Shown here: positions 54,359 through 63,920 of the stretch, in pieces
How the letters are laid out: the number at the start of each line of letters is the position of its first letter
Position numbering within the stretch: position 1 is the stretch's first letter
Assembly: GCF_002836475.1 (NCBI RefSeq)
Contig: NZ_PJBJ01000022.1
Location: 248,001-312,000, forward strand
Length of the DNA: 64,000 nt
Direction: 5' to 3'
Source of the DNA: Flavobacterium sp. ALD4
GTDB lineage: Bacteria; Bacteroidota; Bacteroidia; Flavobacteriales; Flavobacteriaceae
Translations under genes and position numbers: made by a program
Notes under the pieces: model-generated
The model's input: the letters and a program-made list of their open reading frames with translations, nothing else
Databases searched by the model: none
Told to the model about the DNA's origin: nothing

Positions 54359-57334
54359 ATGAAACAATTTTTCCTGTTTTTAGTATTCAGCGTCACAACA
54401 TTTGCCGTGGCTCAAGAAGACCTATCGGTCACTTTGATCGATTTTAACACACAAAAACCAATTCCGAATCTGGAGGTTTTGTTAATCAATAGTTCTCGTA
54501 ACACTAGTTTACAACAAATTTCAAACAGTCAGGGAAAAGTAACTTTTCGTGGAATTCCTGCTCTTGATGGATACCAAGTTGTTTTTGAGGGAACGTCCAT
54601 ATTTGCCGCTCAAAAATCAGAGTTAGTAAGTGTGCGTTCGAATCAAGCGTCAAATGTGACTTTGGTTTTAGCACCAAAAGAATCTAAAGAACTGAACGAA
54701 GTCGTGATTACTAAAGGCGCTACTGCAAAAATTAATCGTCGGGATGCTGAGGTTTCTTTTGAACTAAAGGCAGCCGAAATTCAGGAAATTCCTGTAGAAG
54801 GTCGAGATATCACAAGAGTTTTGTTTCGATTGCCTAATGTATCACAGGCAACCGGTTTCTTTCCTGAATCACCAAATGTGAGCATTAATGGAGCAAGTTC
54901 CTTATATACTTCTTATTTAATTGATGGGTTAGATAATAACGAACGTTTTTTAGGAGGACAAAAATTTGCTATCCCTTCAGGATTTGTAAAAGATGTTACA
55001 GTGTTAACTAATAATTTCTCAGCTGAATATGGTTTGACAGGAAGCGGGGTCATTAACATTACACCTCGTTCCGGATCTAATGAAACCACGGGAGAAGTTT
55101 TCTTTATTACAAGGCCAGGTCCATCAATTGACGGGAAATCCAGCTTTGCACAGAGAGACTTATCAGGAAACCAAGTCAAGAATGGTTTTGCTCGCTACCA
55201 AACAGGTGCGGGAATAGGAGGGGCTTTCGTGAAAGATAAAACTTTTTATTATTTCAATTTTGAACATACTACTGATATCAAAGATAATTTATTGAATGTT
55301 CCTCAATTAGGCATTACAGAGACTGTGAGAGGAACGAATACATTTAATTATTTTTCGTCAAAAATTGACCAAATTTGGAATTCTAATTTCAACTCGTCCT
55401 TGCGCACAAACGTGGGTATTATTGATGTAGAAAGACAGGGTGGGGGACTAGATGGAGGCTCCGCTTTTAAATCGGCAGGAAATGCGCAGCAAAGGAACAG
55501 TATCTTATTAGCTTTAAAAAACAGCTATAAATTTGGAGACTTTTCTGGAGAAACGAATGTACAATACAGCCGTTTTAGATGGAATTATGCAAAACCATTC
55601 AACCCGAATAGTTCACAAGTGACTGTTTTAGGCGTAAAGGATGAAACATTAGGGGTAATTGGAAATCCAGGCTATGTTTTTGATGCAATCGAAAACACCA
55701 TACAATTGCAACAAAAAGTAAAGTATTATACAGAGAATCATACTTTTAAAGCAGGAGTAAACTTTATTAGAGGCAATCACCAATTATTTGGCGGTGGAAA
55801 TCCTGTAGGTAATTACAGAGTGAAATTAAATCAAAACCAAATTGATGTTATCAAAAATAGTGGAGTAGGAGGAGGTTTGAATGTAAATGATATTCCGCAA
55901 GATGCGCAGGTTTTAAATTATAATGTGGAGTTACGTCCTGCCTCTTTTGGAACAAATCAAGATATTTATTCGGCTTATGTTGAGGACTTATGGTCGGTTA
56001 CTAGTCGTTTGAATCTTATTGTAGGTTTGCGTTATGATTATGATAATTTGTCAAAAGGAGGAAGCGACAAAGGCGATTACAACAATCTCGCCCCTCGATT
56101 TAATTTTAATTATAAGTTAGATAATTCAAGCAGTTTGCGTGGAGGATACGGAATTTCATACGATAAAGTAAATTATGCTGTGTATAGTGATGCTTTACAG
56201 CAAAATACGACTTCTCAAAGTTATAAATTAGAATTACAAGAATTAAAAAGATTAGGCCTTTTGCCTGCCGATACGAATATAGACAGAATAACCTACAACG
56301 GAAACCTAGCGGCTTCGGTTTCAGGAGTAAATTATTTGCAAGGACCATCAGCTTCGGATTTACAAGGGCAAAGAGAAAATATTTTTTCTAACGAACGTAG
56401 GATTCTAAATCCTAATGGATATAAAAATGCTTATTCTCATGAATTTGCATTAGGCTACCAATTGCAATTAACTGACGAAAGGTTGTTTTTTGTGGATGTA
56501 GTGCATAATAGAGGGGAAAACTTAACTAGATTAAGAAACCTTAATGCGGCAGCTGAATACCCTATAGATCCTGATAATGTAGTGATCAGAACGCAGGCTC
56601 AAGCTGATGCAAGCCGACCTATTCCTATTACGAACGGAGGTGCTACTATAAATGGTCAGAGGCTTACTGGAATTGCTAGAAATGTTATCGTAAGTGAGAA
56701 TGAAGGAAAATCTAGGTATTATGCAATGAGTTTAAATTACCAAAAAACAAGAGGTTCTGATCACTATTCGTACCGATTGAACTATACGTTATCATCAAGC
56801 AAGAATGATACGGACGGAATTAATTTCAGACCTTCAGATGGGAATAACTATGCAAATGAATGGGGGCCGTCTGTAAATGATAGAACGCACAATATTAATG
56901 GGATTTACAGTTATTATCCCTTTAAGGGAACAACAATTACTGCAGCAGGATTATTGCAAAGCGGACAGCCTATTAATAGGATTCCACTTGGTTTTGGGAC
57001 TACAGATTTAAACGGTGATGGCGCAAGCTTTTCAGATGCCTATCAAGGAAACAGTGATCGTTTCCCAGGAGAAAGCAGAAACAATGATCGTTTGCCATGG
57101 AGTACTACTTTTGACTTAGGAGTGCAACACCAGATCACGATCTCCGGAAATAATAAATTAGAATTACGTGTCGATATCTTTAATATTTTTAATGCTGAAA
57201 ATTTAAGTGGCTACAGTAATAATGCCACACAAAGCAACCAAATTCAAGGTGGGTCTAGCGCTAGTGGATTGTTTACACAAAGAAATGCATCGCCACCGAG
57301 ACAGTTTCAGTTTGGAGTTCGTTATTTATTCTAA
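54359..57334 (+). CDS. TonB-dependent outer-membrane receptor
   Basis: 991 residues. Signal peptide to about residue 18 (AVAQ), then a carboxypeptidase-regulatory-like domain ('DFNTQKPIPNLEVLLINSSR') and a plug domain ('RDITRVLFRLPNVSQATGFF', 'SINGASSLYTSYLIDGLDNN', 'NNFSAEYGLTGSGVINI'). A large barrel follows, ending 'RQFQFGVRYLF' with a terminal aromatic residue. It is not a SusC: no SusD partner and a different plug motif. The substrate is unknown; position between a glycosyltransferase and a kinase suggests uptake of the compound they modify, or simple co-transcription. It ends with a terminator at 57343. Confidence 0.93.
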   Translation: MKQFFLFLVFSVTTFAVAQEDLSVTLIDFNTQKPIPNLEVLLINSSRNTSLQQISNSQGKVTFRGIPALDGYQVVFEGTSIFAAQKSELVSVRSNQASNVTLVLAPKESKELNEVVITKGATAKINRRDAEVSFELKAAEIQEIPVEGRDITRVLFRLPNVSQATGFFPESPNVSINGASSLYTSYLIDGLDNNERFLGGQKFAIPSGFVKDVTVLTNNFSAEYGLTGSGVINITPRSGSNETTGEVFFITRPGPSIDGKSSFAQRDLSGNQVKNGFARYQTGAGIGGAFVKDKTFYYFNFEHTTDIKDNLLNVPQLGITETVRGTNTFNYFSSKIDQIWNSNFNSSLRTNVGIIDVERQGGGLDGGSAFKSAGNAQQRNSILLALKNSYKFGDFSGETNVQYSRFRWNYAKPFNPNSSQVTVLGVKDETLGVIGNPGYVFDAIENTIQLQQKVKYYTENHTFKAGVNFIRGNHQLFGGGNPVGNYRVKLNQNQIDVIKNSGVGGGLNVNDIPQDAQVLNYNVELRPASFGTNQDIYSAYVEDLWSVTSRLNLIVGLRYDYDNLSKGGSDKGDYNNLAPRFNFNYKLDNSSSLRGGYGISYDKVNYAVYSDALQQNTTSQSYKLELQELKRLGLLPADTNIDRITYNGNLAASVSGVNYLQGPSASDLQGQRENIFSNERRILNPNGYKNAYSHEFALGYQLQLTDERLFFVDVVHNRGENLTRLRNLNAAAEYPIDPDNVVIRTQAQADASRPIPITNGGATINGQRLTGIARNVIVSENEGKSRYYAMSLNYQKTRGSDHYSYRLNYTLSSSKNDTDGINFRPSDGNNYANEWGPSVNDRTHNINGIYSYYPFKGTTITAAGLLQSGQPINRIPLGFGTTDLNGDGASFSDAYQGNSDRFPGESRNNDRLPWSTTFDLGVQHQITISGNNKLELRVDIFNIFNAENLSGYSNNATQSNQIQGGSSASGLFTQRNASPPRQFQFGVRYLF

Positions 57335-57342
57335 TAAAACTA

Positions 57343-57380
57343 ATATCCTGCCAGTTGGTATGGCTTTGCAGGATGTTTTT
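57343..57380 (+). terminator. Terminator after the TonB receptor gene
   Basis: ATCCTGC (57345-57351) pairs with GCAGGAT (57368-57374), with a CCA/TGG inner stem, then G and a T-run. It lies 11 bp after the stop. Confidence 0.75.
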
Positions 57381-57500
57381 AATTTGCGTTAGGGATAGTA
57401 GGTGTATCTCCTGATTTAGAAAACAAGGATTTTTAGCCGTAGTTTTTATTTATCGGTGATATAACGGATAGCCTGACCCTTGTGGTAACGCCCAAATAAA

Positions 57501-58499
57501 ATGAGAAATATGTTTATACTAAATGCAAATGAGCCAAAAGAATTGGCTACTTATTTACAGCAACTGAAATGGCTTGATGACCAGGAAACGATTGTTTCAT
57601 TGTCTAAACCGGGAGAGGGAAATATGAATTATGTGCTGCGTGTTGAGACGACTGCGCGTTCCTTTATTGTGAAACAGTCCAGAGGTTATGTCGAGAAGTA
57701 CCCTCAGGTTTTGGCTCCTGCTGCGCGCGTACTGACCGAAGGTGCTTTTTATCAAAAAATTGCTAAGGCAGATACTGTACAGCAAATCATGCCAAAGCTT
57801 TTAGGGATTGATGGGCCCAACAATATTATCGCATTGGAAGATTTAGGGAAAGCCAATGATTTTACTATTTTATATGATGTAAAGAGGAAATTACAAGAAG
57901 ACGAACTCAATCAGCTAGTAGGTTATTTGAGTGGTATACACCAAGAATTTCAGAAGACCATTGTTGATGATGAGTTAGCAAACACGGAACTGCGAACATT
58001 AAACTATGAGCATATTTTTGAATACCCTTTTAAAGAAGAAAATGGGTTTAATCTTGATGAAATTCAGGATGGTTTGCAGAAGTTAGCTTTGCCTTATAGA
58101 AAAGATGTGGAATTAAAGAAAAATATTGAGCGATTAGGATCGCTGTATTTGTCCAAAGGCAAGTATTTATTGCACGGCGATTACTACCCTGGAAGCTGGT
58201 TGAAAACGGCGGACGGAATTAAGGTAATCGATCCAGAATTTTGTTTTTATGGCTTACGCGAATTTGACTTGGGCGTACTTTTCGCGCACATGTATCTTAC
58301 GCAACAGAAAGAAAGTACAATCAATTTAATTAAAGAGCAATACGTTTCTTTTGAAGAGCTGAATCCAACTATTTTAAATGGTTTTATAGGTGCTGAAATC
58401 ATTCGTAGATTAATAGGGCTAGCGCAATTGCCATTAAAAATGGATTTGAAAACTAAAGAAAATTTACTATCGTTTGCTCGAGATTTAATTTTAGAATAA
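57501..58499 (+). CDS. APH-type phosphotransferase, methylthioribose-kinase-like
   Basis: 332 residues of the aminoglycoside/choline kinase fold. 'KPGEGNMNYVLRVETTARSFIVKQ' resembles the nucleotide loop and Lys of MtnK. 'YLLHGDYYPGSWL' (H225-G-D227) is the catalytic loop, and 'VIDPEFCFYGLREFDLG' (D244) the metal site, again closest to 5-methylthioribose kinase. It is shorter than MtnK (about 400). It would phosphorylate a small sugar-like hydroxyl, plausibly a 5-deoxy- or 5-substituted ribose released by the nucleoside hydrolase encoded downstream (inference). There is no signal peptide. A second ATG three codons in (57510) is an equally good start. Confidence 0.8.
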   Translation: MRNMFILNANEPKELATYLQQLKWLDDQETIVSLSKPGEGNMNYVLRVETTARSFIVKQSRGYVEKYPQVLAPAARVLTEGAFYQKIAKADTVQQIMPKLLGIDGPNNIIALEDLGKANDFTILYDVKRKLQEDELNQLVGYLSGIHQEFQKTIVDDELANTELRTLNYEHIFEYPFKEENGFNLDEIQDGLQKLALPYRKDVELKKNIERLGSLYLSKGKYLLHGDYYPGSWLKTADGIKVIDPEFCFYGLREFDLGVLFAHMYLTQQKESTINLIKEQYVSFEELNPTILNGFIGAEIIRRLIGLAQLPLKMDLKTKENLLSFARDLILE

Positions 58500-58612
58500 T
58501 TGATTTAAATCTAATTTTTTGATTAGATAAGTACGGTAAGAACTGAAATGATGACAATAATTTAGAAAAAAATATATAAATCTGCGATAAAAAAAAATCA
58601 AAAAAACACATT

Positions 58613-59575
58613 ATGAAGATTAAAACATTGCTTTTTATGGTACTGCTTACAGGATCATTGCAGGCACAGACCAAAGTATGGTTTGATACCGATCTTATGA
58701 TTGGTATGCCAGACAAAACCCCACGCGAAGTGGATGATGGAATCACATTAATTATGGCTTTGAAGCAACCTCAAATCGAGATTGTAGGAATTAGCTCAAT
58801 TACGTATGTCGATTATAGCTATGATGTTATAAATAAAATCTTAAAATGGCATCATAAAGGCACGGTAATTCCTGTGTATAAGGGGTCGCCAAATGCGGAT
58901 GATTTAGGCGTTGAAAATGACGGAACTCGTGCATTGTATCAGGCTTTAAAGAAAGAAAAACTGACAATATTAGCTTTAGGTCCGATGACTAATATTGCGA
59001 CCTTGATCCAGAACCATCCTGATATTATTCCGCAAATTGAAAAAATTTCAATCTGTGCAGCAAGAACGCCAGGATTACTGTTTAATCCAGGAAACGGAAA
59101 ATTAAACGTGTTTGACTATAACTATGAATTTGATTATAAATCGATGGATGTGGTTTTGCATTCTTCCATACCGCTTGTTTTTGCGGGATATGAGCCAAGT
59201 TCTTACACATTTATTGGGAATATTGATTTGGCTAGTTTAGATCAAAATGAGGAAGCTGATAAATGGTTGTTTGATGTAGTTCAGCCTTGGATGGAGAAGA
59301 ACGAGAAGTATTTTGGTGTTAGAGGATTTATTCCTTTTGACTGTTCTACGCTAGGCGTAATCACTCATCCAGAATATTTCACGTATTACAAAGACATTCC
59401 CATTAAAGTAAATTATAAAAAAAATGATGCAATAAAAGTGCAACCTACAGTTCTCTATAAAAATTTTCTGGAGGTTTCTTATAAATTTAAGTCAAAGAAG
59501 AAAGTGGATTATGCCATAAGAGCGTTACAAGGATTTGAGGAAAAGATTTTGGAGACGTTGAGCGTAAAAAACTAG
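58613..59575 (+). CDS. Secreted inosine/uridine-type nucleoside hydrolase
   Basis: 320 residues with a signal peptide (to about residue 19, LQAQ). 'VWFDTDLMIG' and 'PREVDDG' supply the calcium-binding aspartates D25, D27, D41 and D42; 'ILALGPMTNIATL' and 'YNYEFDYKSMDVVL' are the other IUNH blocks. It cleaves N-ribosidic bonds, here in the periplasm or outside, unlike cytosolic Rih enzymes. Family members lacking a signal salvage purines; this one could feed the kinase at 57501 only if the ribose product is imported. The long insertion before the VDD motif relative to classical IUNH is worth noting. Confidence 0.85.
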   Translation: MKIKTLLFMVLLTGSLQAQTKVWFDTDLMIGMPDKTPREVDDGITLIMALKQPQIEIVGISSITYVDYSYDVINKILKWHHKGTVIPVYKGSPNADDLGVENDGTRALYQALKKEKLTILALGPMTNIATLIQNHPDIIPQIEKISICAARTPGLLFNPGNGKLNVFDYNYEFDYKSMDVVLHSSIPLVFAGYEPSSYTFIGNIDLASLDQNEEADKWLFDVVQPWMEKNEKYFGVRGFIPFDCSTLGVITHPEYFTYYKDIPIKVNYKKNDAIKVQPTVLYKNFLEVSYKFKSKKKVDYAIRALQGFEEKILETLSVKN

Positions 59576-59729
59576 TTGCTTTTAATTTGCATTTTTAAAG
59601 TTAATGGATGCAGTAAATTGGGAAATTCCATTACTAAGGGATGATATTCTAAATCTAACAAAGTTTTAAGATTTGTTTAAAAACCACGATAGCTAAACTG
59701 TCGTATATTGGTACAAAATCATTACTATT

Positions 59730-60368
59730 ATGAAAATTAAATTAGCAGCTTATGCACTGACGTTGTTTACAATTTTGAGTTGTAATTCCAACGCGCAAAC
59801 TAAAAAGTTATCTTTAGAACCGAAAAAAGGAAAAGCAATCGCTGTTTTTGCCGAGGGTTGTTTTTGGTGCAGTGAACACGTATTTGAAGCAGTAGTAGGT
59901 GTAGATGAGGTTATTTCAGGATACTCTGGAGGGACAACTAAAAACCCTTCTTACGAACAGGTAGGTTCTAACAGCACCGGTCATGCTGAATCTATTGCCG
60001 TTTATTATGATCCTAAGGTTATTTCTTTTAAGGAATTAGTGAATGTGTTTTTCGCGTCACAAGACCCAACAACTCCCAATCAGCAAGGGCCAGACAGAGG
60101 TTCTTCTTACCGTTCTATTGCTTTTTATAAAAATGGGGAAGAGAAAAAAATTATTGAGGATAAAATTAAAGAGCTCACCGCCAATAAAGTATTTGCGACT
60201 ACTATTGTAACGGAGGTAAAACCTTTAACTGACTTTTATGAAGCAGAGGATTACCACCAAGATTATGTGAAAAATAATCCCAATCAGCCCTATGTGAAAG
60301 GTGTTTCAGTACCGCGATACAACAAGTTTAAAAAAACATACAAAGGAAAGTTAAAATCTAAATCGTAA
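59730..60368 (+). CDS. msrA: Peptide-methionine (S)-S-oxide reductase MsrA, lipoprotein
   Basis: 212 residues. Lipobox 'ILSC' (C18) predicts anchoring in the envelope. The catalytic motif is G-C-F-W-C (C44 nucleophile, C47). '[15 protein letters not shown]', '[14 protein letters not shown]' and '[18 protein letters not shown]' are MsrA signatures. It reduces the S-epimer of methionine sulfoxide in envelope proteins. msrB follows 5 bp downstream; DsbD encoded in this window is a possible electron source. Confidence 0.96.
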   Translation: MKIKLAAYALTLFTILSCNSNAQTKKLSLEPKKGKAIAVFAEGCFWCSEHVFEAVVGVDEVISGYSGGTTKNPSYEQVGSNSTGHAESIAVYYDPKVISFKELVNVFFASQDPTTPNQQGPDRGSSYRSIAFYKNGEEKKIIEDKIKELTANKVFATTIVTEVKPLTDFYEAEDYHQDYVKNNPNQPYVKGVSVPRYNKFKKTYKGKLKSKS

Positions 60369-60373
60369 CAATC

Positions 60374-60916
60374 ATGAAAATATACCAACAACTGCTGGCA
60401 TTGCCGCTAATTGCCTTTAGTTTTATGGCCTGTATACAAGCCAATAAGAAAGATAAAGACATCACACAGCTTGAGCCAAATGCTGTACAACAGCAAGAAT
60501 TATCATTGACTGATACTTCTTTGACAAAAGTGGTGAAAACGGACGCCGAATGGGAAAAAGTGTTAACAGAGAATCAATATTATATTCTTAGAAAGCAGGG
60601 AACGGAACGCCCTTTCCAAAATGAATTTAATGACAACCATAAAAAGGGACATTATTTTTGCGGGGCCTGTAAGTTGCCTTTGTTTTCTTCTGAAACAAAA
60701 TTTAACTCAGGAACGGGATGGCCTAGTTTTTATGCTCCTTTAAATAAGAATAGAGTAAAGGAAGTTGTGGATAACAGCCTTGGAATGGTTCGAGGAGAAA
60801 TAGTTTGTGCTCGTTGTGACGGACATTTAGGTCATCTTTTTGATGATGGTCCTAATCCTACAGGATTAAGATACTGCATGAATTCTGCAGCCATGCTATT
60901 CAAAGAGTCAAAATAA
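60374..60916 (+). CDS. msrB: Peptide-methionine (R)-S-oxide reductase MsrB, lipoprotein
   Basis: 180 residues. Lipobox 'FMAC' (C20). Zinc ligands C96/C99 ('FCGAC') and C145/C148 ('CARC'). The catalytic Cys168 is in 'RYCMNSAAM', and '[10 protein letters not shown]' and '[12 protein letters not shown]' are standard. It reduces the R-epimer, complementing MsrA. Translationally close to msrA (5 bp). Envelope location of both enzymes indicates repair of oxidised surface or periplasmic proteins. Confidence 0.96.
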   Translation: MKIYQQLLALPLIAFSFMACIQANKKDKDITQLEPNAVQQQELSLTDTSLTKVVKTDAEWEKVLTENQYYILRKQGTERPFQNEFNDNHKKGHYFCGACKLPLFSSETKFNSGTGWPSFYAPLNKNRVKEVVDNSLGMVRGEIVCARCDGHLGHLFDDGPNPTGLRYCMNSAAMLFKESK

Positions 60917-60939
60917 ATAGAGGTTAATTATTTAGTTCC

Positions 60940-60981
60940 AAAAAAGGGCGTTTGTTTCAATTGAAACATACGCCCTTTTTT
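60940..60981. terminator. Bidirectional terminator between msrB and HAD genes
   Basis: A near-perfect inverted repeat, 60940-60960 with 60961-60981: GGGCGT/ACGCCC plus a palindromic TTTCAATTGAAA core and A6/T6 ends. It lies between convergent genes. Confidence 0.88.
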
Positions 60982-61001
60982 GGTTTTATAATGATAAGCT
61001 A

Positions 61002-61688
61002 TTAGTTATAAGCAGCAACCAATTGTTCTGCGATTGCTAAAATATCATTAGCTTCAAAATCAGGCTTGCTGGATAAAGTGTACAATGACTGCCCTTCACG
61101 GGCAATAAAGCAAGTCGCCAAACCAGCATGTGATGCACCTGCTAAATCCCAACCGTGTGCTGCAATCATTAGCATTTCCTCGGGTTTTACCGCTAGTTCT
61201 TTTGCTGCCCATAAATAGGTTTCTGCAGCTGGTTTGTATTTTTTAAGACTATCAATGCTCAATGCCTGTTCAAAATAAAGGGTCAAATTTGAATTGATTA
61301 ATTGTTGCTTAAGCGCATGAGGGGGAGAATTGGTCAATGTCGCCAATCTAAAACCATTATCCTTTAAGAGCTGCAAACCTTTTTCAACATCTGGATACGC
61401 TTGTAATGTTTTAATTGTCGAAAGTGCTTCTTTAATTTCATCTTCGTTTACTTTTTTATTCATTGAAGTGGCTGCCATAGTTAATGTAGCTCCCGCAATT
61501 GTACCAAAGTCATGATACTCATTGATACTATTCGATACAGTGGAGTAGTGCAATAACATGCCAAACCAGATTCGGAATCCCTGCTCATTATCAAGTAGTG
61601 CATTAACCGACGTTTTTAAGGGAGTCATGTCGAGTAAAGTTTCATTTACATCGAAGATAAGTACAGGCTTAGTTTTTTGTATGGTCAT
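61002..61688 (-). CDS. Haloacid dehalogenase type II family hydrolase
   Basis: 228 residues. 'LIFDVNETLLDM' holds the nucleophile D13. 'LATLTNSPPHAL' provides the motif II Ser/Thr, 'SLKKYKPAAETY' the Lys, and 'MIAAHGWDLAGA' the motif III/IV metal region, all in the (S)-2-haloacid dehalogenase class. The substrate could be a haloacid or, as for many relatives, a phosphate ester. It has no signal peptide. The GH113-like gene lies 15 bp upstream on the same strand, so they are probably one unit. Confidence 0.88.
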   Translation of the reverse strand: MTIQKTKPVLIFDVNETLLDMTPLKTSVNALLDNEQGFRIWFGMLLHYSTVSNSINEYHDFGTIAGATLTMAATSMNKKVNEDEIKEALSTIKTLQAYPDVEKGLQLLKDNGFRLATLTNSPPHALKQQLINSNLTLYFEQALSIDSLKKYKPAAETYLWAAKELAVKPEEMLMIAAHGWDLAGASHAGLATCFIAREGQSLYTLSSKPDFEANDILAIAEQLVAAYN

Positions 61689-61703
61689 TTTCTTCTTTTT
61701 AAA

Positions 61704-62732
61704 TTATTGGTACCATTTTTTAATAGTTTCAAGGGCAGGTTTTTCCTGCGGAGTGTAATCAACACTATTTTTTTCACGTTTGTAATAATCATCAGCATAC
61801 CATTTCCAGGCAAATCCTCCAGCAAACCATTTTTTTTGAGTTAATGTCTGAAATAAGGATTCATACGCATTGGCTTGCGCCAGATTATTAATGGTGTTTT
61901 CACTTTCTGTCCACGGCTCTTTTGCCGCCTGATCTGAGTTGCGGTAGCCAAACTCTGTAAAGAGTATTTTCTTGTTCGTTTTCGCTTGAAGTTTTTCTAT
62001 TTTTTTAATGTGTTGCTGCCAAGCATCATTAAGTTCCAGCACCGATGGTGTTGTGGTGTCAGACAATGGGAAATAGGCATCAATCCCGATGTAATCCAAC
62101 TCTTTCCAAAAAGGAACTTTATCAAAATCATCCCAGTTGGCTGCATAGGTTAGTTTTCCTGTGTATACTTTCTTTATTTTTCGAATTAATTGCATCCAAT
62201 ATTCGGGCCTTTTAGCCACTGAATTCCCTAATTCTGTTCCGAAACAAAAGAGTTCTATTTTCTCTTGTTGTGCTAATTGGGCAAAATCAAGAATATACTT
62301 CTCATAATCAGATTCCCATTTCTTCCATTCGGCGTCAGTTGAAAAATCCAAATTACCTGTATAAAATCCATGATTTACCCATAGGTGGGGTTTAAGCATT
62401 ACGGTCATTTTATAATCATGGGCTATTTGATTACTAGCGATAATTCCTTCTGTTCGTTCGCCCCACCATTGTCTTTTGTTATTATAGTGTACAGAGGCAT
62501 TTTCTATGTCAACAAAAGCGTAGGGAATTAAAGATATTGAATTAATATGATACGCTTTCAATTCCTCAAAAGTGGTGTTTTTTAATTCCTTGATCGGTGC
62601 GACCAAGTTCATTCCTTTGTATTCTAATTTAGCTACGTAAGGGATTTCAGTCAAAGTATTGAAATGATAAAAAGAATATCCACTACCGATTATTAGTAAA
62701 GATGCGGCTAGTATAAAATAGGTTTTTTTCAT
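61704..62732 (-). CDS. Glycoside hydrolase family 113-like protein
   Basis: 342 residues. An N-terminal hydrophobic segment (about 4-25) is a signal anchor or signal peptide. A (beta/alpha)8 fold follows, with 'CFGTELGNS' (E167, acid/base position) and 'ILFTEFGYRNS' (E260, nucleophile position), plus 'YIGIDAYFPL' and 'GFAWKWYADD'. These match GH113, a small family of beta-mannanases. It is likely to hydrolyse a mannan or related glycan in the periplasm. It is coupled with the HAD gene at 61002. Confidence 0.8.
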   Translation of the reverse strand: MKKTYFILAASLLIIGSGYSFYHFNTLTEIPYVAKLEYKGMNLVAPIKELKNTTFEELKAYHINSISLIPYAFVDIENASVHYNNKRQWWGERTEGIIASNQIAHDYKMTVMLKPHLWVNHGFYTGNLDFSTDAEWKKWESDYEKYILDFAQLAQQEKIELFCFGTELGNSVAKRPEYWMQLIRKIKKVYTGKLTYAANWDDFDKVPFWKELDYIGIDAYFPLSDTTTPSVLELNDAWQQHIKKIEKLQAKTNKKILFTEFGYRNSDQAAKEPWTESENTINNLAQANAYESLFQTLTQKKWFAGGFAWKWYADDYYKREKNSVDYTPQEKPALETIKKWYQ

Positions 62733-62855
62733 AAAAGTAAAGTTACGTATTAAAAAAGGGGATACTAATTTCTATACATAATTTAAGATATTTTTCAGGT
62801 TTTGGAAAAAAGATCTGAATTTAGTAAGTCCATAGGATATGTACCTAAAATAATA

Positions 62856-63920
62856 TTATTCTGAAATAATACTCTTTGTAACTCGGTGCAAGGATTCTAA
62901 TTTGTTTTGCCACATTTTTGTAATTTTTTTTAAAATACCACGTTTCAATAAACGGCCGAGGAATGTATATTCTAGATACAGGCTTAGACTAACTTCAGTG
63001 GTATTGAAGTCTAGGGAGTGTAATTTCACGAGGTAATAGAATTTTTTAAGAAAGATAATTTCATCAGTTTTTTCACCATAAATCAAGCTATCTTTCGAAG
63101 GTCTGCTAATTGTTTCAAATTTTAAAGTCCCTAGCTTTAAAACACAATTGTGCTCTGTGCCCACACGATTGACTTCGTTTTTGTCAAAATCAACTCGCAT
63201 AACTTCTTGATCCCAGATATGACGGTATTTTAACTCACTTAAGTACCGGTGAATCTTTTGTATGTTGGCATTAAACGTTCTATTTATTATAAAATCAGGA
63301 ATGGTAATGTCCTCGTTTTTTTCCTCTTCTTTCTGCGATTCTTCTTCTACTTTGAGCTTGATATTATCTAAAATTTTGTAGAAATAATTTAAATTTTGCA
63401 AATCATATATCTCTGTTTTTTTTGTCCAACTTTCTATCATATTTTCCTGATAGAGCTTATACATGTTCTCGGTAAATAAAATATATTCCTGAACAGGTAC
63501 TTGGTTTTTTAGTAATCGATGGATTTGTATAACTTCTATTCCATAAGGTTTAATGATATTTTTGACTTTTATCATCGTTAGTTCGCCATAATGAACTAAA
63601 AATTTAAGGTCTAAATCGATGGTAGTTTTACAGGAGCCGCAAGTACAAATTCGTTTAGTATCATACTCTTTTGTGTGTCTATGAAATTCTTCCAGCATTG
63701 TTTCTGTCTGTTGCATCAACTCTTCATAGCTGGGAATCTTTGTGCTGAACATGAACAAGGCATCACCTTCGATTTCTACGAGCTGAAGCTCGAGGGGATT
63801 GTTGTCAAGTAAAAGTTCTAGCAATTCAGCTATTATATGAATGCTATGCTCTATTTCTGTATCATTTACGAAATTTGAAAAGCCACTTATATCGGGCATA
63901 AAATAGAGTGCTTCAGCCAT
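62856..63920 (-). CDS. DUF2652 family protein (nucleotide-cyclase-like plus START-like domain)
   Basis: 354 residues. The N-terminal half starts 'YFMPDISGFSNFVNDTEIEH' and has 'LQLVEIEGDALFMF', the shape of class III adenylyl cyclase catalytic domains (metal Asp in PDISGF and in EGDA). A CxCxxC cluster 'RICTCGSCK' follows near residue 90, and is not part of classical cyclases. The C-terminal part (about 205-350) resembles an SRPBCC/START lipid-binding fold. This is the DUF2652 architecture, whose function is unknown. It stands alone, and the window ends 80 bp upstream of its start. Confidence 0.75.
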   Translation of the reverse strand: MAEALYFMPDISGFSNFVNDTEIEHSIHIIAELLELLLDNNPLELQLVEIEGDALFMFSTKIPSYEELMQQTETMLEEFHRHTKEYDTKRICTCGSCKTTIDLDLKFLVHYGELTMIKVKNIIKPYGIEVIQIHRLLKNQVPVQEYILFTENMYKLYQENMIESWTKKTEIYDLQNLNYFYKILDNIKLKVEEESQKEEEKNEDITIPDFIINRTFNANIQKIHRYLSELKYRHIWDQEVMRVDFDKNEVNRVGTEHNCVLKLGTLKFETISRPSKDSLIYGEKTDEIIFLKKFYYLVKLHSLDFNTTEVSLSLYLEYTFLGRLLKRGILKKITKMWQNKLESLHRVTKSIISE

